Shown piece by piece: positions 5,652-10,005 of a stretch of DNA of 10,005 bases (position 1 is the stretch's first letter; each line of letters opens with the position of its first letter). The notes under the pieces were generated by a model, which made no database searches, was not told the DNA's origin, and was given only the letters and a program-made list of their open reading frames with translations. Location: positions 1-10,005 of the forward strand of contig URHH01000088.1 of assembly GCA_900547615.1 (NCBI GenBank), given 5' to 3'. The DNA comes from an uncultured Blautia sp. (GTDB lineage: Bacteria; Bacillota; Clostridia; Lachnospirales; Lachnospiraceae). The position numbers and the translations under genes are program-made.

Positions 5652-8306
5652 TCACTTCTCAAGCTGAGAAAGCTGTGTGCTGACTTTTTCTTTCATCTCA
5701 ATGTATTTCTGAAGCTTTTCTTTTTCTGCTGCTACCTTTGCTTCAGGTGCTTTGTTTACAAAGTTCGGATTATTGAGCATTCCCTCACAGCGGGCAATTT
5801 CCTTTGTGAGACGCTCTTTTTCTTTTGTGAGGCGTTCCAGTTCTTTTTCCCTGTCTACCAGGTCTTCAAGAGGAAGATATATGACTGCGTTGGAAACAAC
5901 GACAGATACGGCGTCCTCTCCGATTCCAGCCTTGTCTTCCTGTACGTGGATCTCTTTTGCAAGGGCAAGATTTACAAAGGATTTCTGGCTTTCTTCGTAC
6001 ATTTTGCATACTTCCGCATTTTTTCCTACAATATAGACATTTGTCTTTTTATTTGCAGGTACGTTCATCTCTGTTCTTGTATTACGGATTCCGCGCACTA
6101 CCTCTTTGAAGCTTTCCACTGCAAGCTCTGCCTCCGGGAAGGACCACTCTTCTTTATATTCCGGCCATTTGGAGATCATAATGGATTCCTCTTCCGGAAG
6201 AAGGGTACAGAAGATTTCCTCTGTGATAAACGGCATATACGGGTGAAGAAGCTTTAAGCCTTCTGTGAGCGCTGTGCGGAGTGTCCACAGAGCTGCGTTT
6301 GCTGCCTCCGGGTTTTCCTCTGCTTTCCAGAGACGAACCTTGGCCATCTCGATGTACCAGTCGCAAAGCTCGTCCCAGAGGAAATCATAAACCTTCTGTA
6401 CGGCAATGCCGAGCTCGTATTTATCCATGTTTTCTGTCACTTCGCGGATCACTGTATTCAGGTGAGACAGGATCCATTTGTCCTCCGGACAGAAATCTGC
6501 AAGATTTTCCGGCTCTTTTACTGTTTTTCCTTCCAGATTCATCATAATGAAACGGGAAGCATTCCAGATTTTATTTGCAAAGTTACGGCTTGACTCTACT
6601 CTCTCCCAGTAGAAACGCATATCGTTTCCAGGTGCGTTTCCTGTCATAAGGGTGAGGCGGAGCGCATCTGCGCCGTATTTGTCAATAACTTCAAGCGGGT
6701 CGATTCCGTTTCCGAGGGATTTACTCATCTTGCGTCCCTGAGAATCGCGCACAAGTCCGTGAATAAGCACATGATGGAACGGAACCTTTCCAGTCTGTTC
6801 GATAGCGGAAAATACCATACGGATAACCCAGAAGAAAATAATATCGTATCCTGTTACAAGTACGTCTGTCGGATAGAAATATTCCATCTCCTCTGTTTTT
6901 TCCGGCCAACCAAGAGTAGAGAACGGCCAGAGCGCGGAGCTGAACCATGTATCAAGGGTATCCTCGTCCTGATGAAGGTGTGTGCAGCCGCATTTCGGAC
7001 ATTTCTCCGGCATTTCTCCGGCAACTACAACCTCGCCGCACTCGTCGCAGTAATATGCCGGGATTCTGTGTCCCCACCAGAGCTGACGGGAAATACACCA
7101 GTCGCGGATATTTTCAAGCCAGTGCAGGTATGTCTTGTCAAAACGTTCCGGAACGAAAGTAAGCTCTTTGTTATCCAGGGCTTCAATGGCAGCCTTTGCC
7201 ATCTCGTCCATTTTTACAAACCACTGCGGCTTGGACATAGGGTCTACGGTTGTTCCGCAGCGGTCGTGTGTTCCTACGTTATGGGAGTGCGGAACAACCT
7301 TTACAAGAAGTCCCAGCTCTTTTAAGTCTTCTACCATTGCCTTACGTGCTTCGTAACGGTCCATACCTGCGTATTTTCCGCCAAGGCTGTTGATGGTCGC
7401 GTCGTCGTTCATAATATTGATTTCCGGGAGGTTGTGTCTGCGTCCCACCTCAAAGTCGTTAGGGTCGTGAGCCGGTGTGATCTTTACGCAGCCTGTACCA
7501 AATTCTTTGTCTACATACTCGTCTGCGATAACCGGGATCTCTCTGTCTGTAAGGGGAAGCTTCAGCATTTTTCCAACAATGTCTTTATATCTTTCGTCCT
7601 CCGGATTGACTGCAACTGCAGTATCGCCGAGAAGAGTTTCCGGACGTGTTGTTGCAATTTCCACGAATCTTCCTTCTTCTCCAACGATCGGGTAATTGAT
7701 GTGCCAGAAAAATCCGTCCTGGTCCTCATGCTCTACCTCTGCATCGGAAATGGAAGTCTGGCATACAGGACACCAGTTGATGATACGGGAGCCTTTGTAA
7801 ATATAGCCTTTTTCGTACAGCTTGATAAATACTTCCTGTACAGCCTTTGAGCAGCCCTCGTCCATTGTAAAGCGTTCTCTCTCCCAGTCTGCGGAAGCGC
7901 CAAGCTTCTTTAACTGATTGATGATTTTTCCGCCGTACTCTTCTTTCCACTCCCAGGCATGTTTTAAAAACTCTTCTCTTCCGATTTCGTTTTTGTCAAT
8001 GCCCTCTTTTTTCAGTTTTTCAATGACCTTAACCTCTGTTGCGATCGCAGCATGGTCTGTTCCCGGCTGCCATAATGCCTCATAGCCCTGCATTCTCTTA
8101 AAACGGATTAAAATATCCTGCATGGTCTCGTCAAGAGCGTGTCCCATGTGAAGCTGTCCTGTTACATTGGGCGGCGGCATCACAATGGTAAACGGTTTCT
8201 TGTCCGGATTTACTTTTGCATGAAAGTATCCGTTGTCCATCCATTTTTTGTAAAGGCGTTCTTCAATGCCTTTCGGGTCATAAGTTTTTGCCAGTTCTTT
8301 ACTCAT
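5652..8306 (-). CDS. valS: Valyl-tRNA synthetase
   Basis: ValS charges tRNA-Val with valine in the cytoplasm and edits mischarged threonine. At 884 residues it has the usual class Ia layout: PPPNVTGQLHMGHA with the HIGH-type HMGH at 53-56; the CP1 editing domain with TTRPETLLGD (about 220-229) and KITPAHDPNDFEVG; zinc-type Cys pairs at 179/182, 420/423 and 436/439; KMSKS at 526-530; an anticodon-binding domain; and a C-terminal coiled-coil arm (about 817-884). The frame stays open upstream to 8390, but I choose the ATG at 8306. It has AGGAGG (8312-8317) 5 bases upstream, the protein then begins MSKELAKTYDPKGIEERLYKKW, and the extension would run into the terminator of the leader. A valine T-box leader controls it, and the LtaS-like gene follows after 15 bases. 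Confidence 0.98.
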   Translation of the reverse strand: MSKELAKTYDPKGIEERLYKKWMDNGYFHAKVNPDKKPFTIVMPPPNVTGQLHMGHALDETMQDILIRFKRMQGYEALWQPGTDHAAIATEVKVIEKLKKEGIDKNEIGREEFLKHAWEWKEEYGGKIINQLKKLGASADWERERFTMDEGCSKAVQEVFIKLYEKGYIYKGSRIINWCPVCQTSISDAEVEHEDQDGFFWHINYPIVGEEGRFVEIATTRPETLLGDTAVAVNPEDERYKDIVGKMLKLPLTDREIPVIADEYVDKEFGTGCVKITPAHDPNDFEVGRRHNLPEINIMNDDATINSLGGKYAGMDRYEARKAMVEDLKELGLLVKVVPHSHNVGTHDRCGTTVDPMSKPQWFVKMDEMAKAAIEALDNKELTFVPERFDKTYLHWLENIRDWCISRQLWWGHRIPAYYCDECGEVVVAGEMPEKCPKCGCTHLHQDEDTLDTWFSSALWPFSTLGWPEKTEEMEYFYPTDVLVTGYDIIFFWVIRMVFSAIEQTGKVPFHHVLIHGLVRDSQGRKMSKSLGNGIDPLEVIDKYGADALRLTLMTGNAPGNDMRFYWERVESSRNFANKIWNASRFIMMNLEGKTVKEPENLADFCPEDKWILSHLNTVIREVTENMDKYELGIAVQKVYDFLWDELCDWYIEMAKVRLWKAEENPEAANAALWTLRTALTEGLKLLHPYMPFITEEIFCTLLPEEESIMISKWPEYKEEWSFPEAELAVESFKEVVRGIRNTRTEMNVPANKKTNVYIVGKNAEVCKMYEESQKSFVNLALAKEIHVQEDKAGIGEDAVSVVVSNAVIYLPLEDLVDREKELERLTKEKERLTKEIARCEGMLNNPNFVNKAPEAKVAAEKEKLQKYIEMKEKVSTQLSQLEK

Positions 8307-8370
8307 AATGTCCTCCTGGTAAATATTTGAAAGTTTATCTGTTGGTTTCCTCTGTGTGAAGAATGTCTGT

Positions 8371-8617
8371 TTAAGAAAAACGCCCCTCACACAAGCGTGT
8401 GAAGGGCGATTGTTGTCGCGGTACCACCTTCATTATGCAGAAAACCTGCACATCTCATTTCCCTTAACGCGGGTTACGGAAGAGCTTACCTCTTTTTCGG
8501 CTCTCCGGCTCCAAAGCTACCTTCACCTGCCTTCTGCATAAAATGTCTTCCAGCCTGCGGACATTTCTCTCTGTATGCTCCGACAGCTTACTCCTCTTCT
8601 TCACAGCCGTTATCATG
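8371..8617 (-). promoter_or_regulatory. T-box leader (valine-specific) upstream of valS
   Basis: This is a T-box leader that senses uncharged tRNA-Val. On the minus strand Stem I is closed by CGGCT (8609-8605) and AGCCG (8510-8506). It contains an AGTA motif (8592-8589) in the 5' side of the specifier loop, a distal arm with AGAGAG and an AAATGTC/GACATTT stem capped by GGCTGG, and the 3' side GAAG-GTA-G with GTA (8520-8518), a valine codon, in the specifier position. A small hairpin TGCAG/CTGCA (8450-8436) precedes the T-box core AAGGTGGTACCGCGA (8430-8416). The bulge TGGT (8426-8423) can pair with an ACCA tRNA end. GAAGG (8431-8427) can pair with CCTTC (8405-8401) as antiterminator, in competition with the terminator. 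The specifier assignment rests on the GAA-N-codon context and agrees with the downstream gene. Confidence 0.95.
8376..8408 (-). terminator. Regulated intrinsic terminator of the valS T-box
   Basis: On the minus strand CGCCCTTCACAC and GTGTGAGGGGCG pair around a GCTT loop, forming a 12-bp stem with one T/G position. TTTTT (8380-8376) follows. The 5' arm shares CCTTC with the T-box antiterminator, so the two structures exclude each other. Confidence 0.95.
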
Positions 8618-8623
8618 GATTCT

Positions 8624-8652
8624 ACTATAATGAATATTTCTTTTTTTGTCAA
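8624..8652 (-). promoter_or_regulatory. Sigma-A promoter of the valS leader
   Basis: On the minus strand a perfect TTGACA (8652-8647) is followed after 17 bases by TATAGT (8629-8624, 5 of 6). The expected start is near 8617, just before Stem I of the T-box. The 23 bases between this -35 and the upstream permease stop hold no convincing terminator, so some readthrough into the leader is possible. Confidence 0.9.
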
Positions 8653-8675
8653 GAAGATGTCCTTCGATTTCACAC

Positions 8676-10005
8676 TTATTCCACGCTTTTCAGCGATTCT
8701 ACCATATCGATCTTCTTTAACTTAAAATGCATCACCATATTTACAAAGGCAGAGAAGCCGCAGGTAAACAGTGTGCTGTATAAAAAGCTTAACGGCTTGA
8801 TGTTTCGTCCGAACATAACGGCGTCTACTTCCACTGTTGTGATCACATACCTGTGAAGGAGAATACCGAAGGCTGCGCCTGCAATTACGCCCATAATAGT
8901 GAGAAGCACATTTTCCCGGAATACGTACTGGGAAACCTCCTTGTCATAAAAGCCCAGTACCTTTAAGGTTGCAAGCTCTCTCTGCCGCTCTGTGATATTA
9001 ATATTATTCAGGTTATAAAGAACTACAAAAGCGAGCATTCCCGCAGATACGATCAGAACCACGATAACCGTTCCAAGGGTGCTCAGCATACGGTCAAGCT
9101 GATCTGCAAGGCTGCTTGTATAGCTGATGCTTAAAGCTGCCGGGAATTTGAGGATCTCATTTCCCACCTGCTCCATATTTTCCTTTTCTTCGTCCTTTAC
9201 TGTAAAAATAATATTTTCAAAATCCGGTTTTTCGTGGAATGCTTCCTCATATACCTTCGGCGTCATATAAATATAATGACCCATGTAGTTTTCTGTAATA
9301 ATATCTACTTTTACCTCATAGGGCTTATGGTCTTTGATAAGCATAATGGTGTCTCCCACGGAAAGACCTGCAAGCTTCGCCGTCTTTTCACTGATGGCGG
9401 CTCCCGCATCTGAAAGCTCGTACTGCTCCTTTGTCCGGCGGTTCTGTAAGGTTACGTCCTTCTTAAAAGTTTCCAGATTTTCCGGCACATATACATAGAC
9501 GCTTAAATTGGATTTTCCTGCCGGAGTCTCCATTTTTGTAAACTGTACGTCTGTATACCGCTCGATTCTTTCATCTTCCTGAAGGAATTTTTGCAGCTCT
9601 TCCCTGTCTTTTTCCCCTGCGTCCTCATCGCTGATGATCGTTCCGTCGTAATGCTGGAGCTTCGAATACTGACGAAGAGCAATGTCCATGATCGAATCCT
9701 GGATACCAAAGCCCACAAGCATAAGAGCCATACTTCCCGCAATACCGAAAATCGTCATAAAAAGACGTTTTTTATAGCGGAACAGATTTCGGAGCGTAGA
9801 CTTCCAGGAAAAACTTAAATGTTTCCAGAAGAATGTAATGCGTTCCAGAAGCACTCTCTTTCCTTCTTTTGGAGCGGGCGGCCGCATAAGGGAAGCCGGC
9901 GTCTCGGAAAGCTCCTTATAGCAGGAAAACAGGGTTGCTCCCAGCGTACATACAATGGCTGCCCCAGAAGCGATCATGGCATATGTAAACTCAAACTTTT
10001 TCCTT
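8676..10005 (-). CDS. FtsX-family ABC transporter permease, C-terminal 442 residues
   Basis: The open frame enters from the right edge (reading RKKFEFTYAM at the boundary), so the true start is outside the window. Visible in order, numbered from the first complete codon: a membrane segment (about 10-28), a cytoplasmic stretch with LRNLFRYKKRLF, a membrane segment (about 82-101), a roughly 200-residue extracytoplasmic domain (about 105-310), and a C-terminal FtsX domain with three membrane segments (about 311-332, 365-384 and 405-423). NITERQRELATLKVLGF (336-352) is the conserved FtsX loop thought to couple to the ATPase. The layout looks like the second half of the long permeases with two FtsX domains that work with a MacB/LolD-type ATPase, often in peptide or lipid export or antimicrobial resistance. 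The substrate cannot be inferred here. The ATPase gene, if adjacent, would be upstream of the window. The gene ends with TAA at 8676-8678. Confidence 0.93.
   Translation of the reverse strand, partial: RKKFEFTYAMIASGAAIVCTLGATLFSCYKELSETPASLMRPPAPKEGKRVLLERITFFWKHLSFSWKSTLRNLFRYKKRLFMTIFGIAGSMALMLVGFGIQDSIMDIALRQYSKLQHYDGTIISDEDAGEKDREELQKFLQEDERIERYTDVQFTKMETPAGKSNLSVYVYVPENLETFKKDVTLQNRRTKEQYELSDAGAAISEKTAKLAGLSVGDTIMLIKDHKPYEVKVDIITENYMGHYIYMTPKVYEEAFHEKPDFENIIFTVKDEEKENMEQVGNEILKFPAALSISYTSSLADQLDRMLSTLGTVIVVLIVSAGMLAFVVLYNLNNINITERQRELATLKVLGFYDKEVSQYVFRENVLLTIMGVIAGAAFGILLHRYVITTVEVDAVMFGRNIKPLSFLYSTLFTCGFSAFVNMVMHFKLKKIDMVESLKSVE

Noticed and set aside
5511..6257. Plus-strand open frame of 248 codons.
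   Set aside because: It lies antisense to the start of the LtaS-like gene and the end of valS. Its product is a Phe/Cys-rich shadow without domain features.
6759..7325. Plus-strand open frame of 188 codons within valS.
   Set aside because: It is fully antisense to conserved ValS catalytic-domain sequence, with no RBS or recognisable protein features.
8307..8390. In-frame 28-residue N-terminal extension of ValS starting at 8390.
   Set aside because: It begins inside the 3' arm of the T-box terminator and has no suitable RBS, whereas the ATG at 8306 has AGGAGG and the usual ValS N-terminus.
8464..8673. Minus-strand 69-codon open frame across the valS leader, a possible leader peptide.
   Set aside because: It starts upstream of the predicted transcription start and coincides with T-box Stem I and specifier structure, which fully explain the region.
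8653..8690. Possible terminator after the ABC permease (CGCT-GAAA-AGCG at the gene end and GAAG-GACAT-CTTC after the stop).
   Set aside because: Both stems are only 4 bp and neither is followed by a T-run; the A-run downstream belongs to the valS promoter spacer.

Overview
The window comes from a spore-forming, low-to-moderate GC Firmicute. The spoIIA genes, a valine T-box leader, strong AGGAG-type ribosome binding sites and the codon use fit Clostridia, most likely Lachnospiraceae. That placement is inferred from gene content and style, not from a marker gene. Every gene I can support lies on the minus strand, so transcription runs from high to low coordinates, and the description below follows that direction.

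From the right edge: the C-terminal part of a large FtsX-family ABC transporter permease (8676-10005, its start lies outside the window). Next come a consensus sigma-A promoter and a complete valine T-box leader (specifier GUA, T-box core, UGGU bulge, intrinsic terminator) that control valS (valyl-tRNA synthetase). Fifteen bases after valS comes a membrane LTA-synthase/sulfatase-family protein with an extra C-terminal beta domain. With no terminator between them, it should be transcribed from the valine-sensing leader.

The interval between that gene and folC (3484-3614) is the most unusual part of the window. A 74-base imperfect palindrome is followed on the minus strand by six T's and then directly by the folC ATG. 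It contains a near-consensus promoter, with the -10 in its 5' arm and the -35 just upstream, and its 3' arm forms the folC ribosome binding site. Transcripts entering from upstream would therefore carry a terminator/RBS-sequestering hairpin, whereas transcripts from the internal promoter would carry only the 3' half. A second inverted repeat (3577-3611) shares the octamer GTTACGAT with it.

folC (folate polyglutamylation) overlaps an unrecognised 50-aa gene (2037-2189), which in turn runs into the RBS of a zinc-ribbon/TPR/single-TM protein with a very acidic Gly-rich tail (770-2026). An intrinsic terminator (710-744) ends this unit. After it come spoIIAA and the start of spoIIAB, the anti-anti-sigma/anti-sigma pair controlling the forespore sigma-F. 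spoIIAB is cut by the left edge, and sigF is expected beyond it.

Most of the window is ordinary core genome. There is no mobile element, CRISPR array, tRNA or rRNA. Points of interest are the folC promoter/terminator overlap, the 50-aa coupled gene, the T-box control of an envelope enzyme, and the uncharacterised zinc-ribbon/TPR membrane protein next to the sporulation genes.
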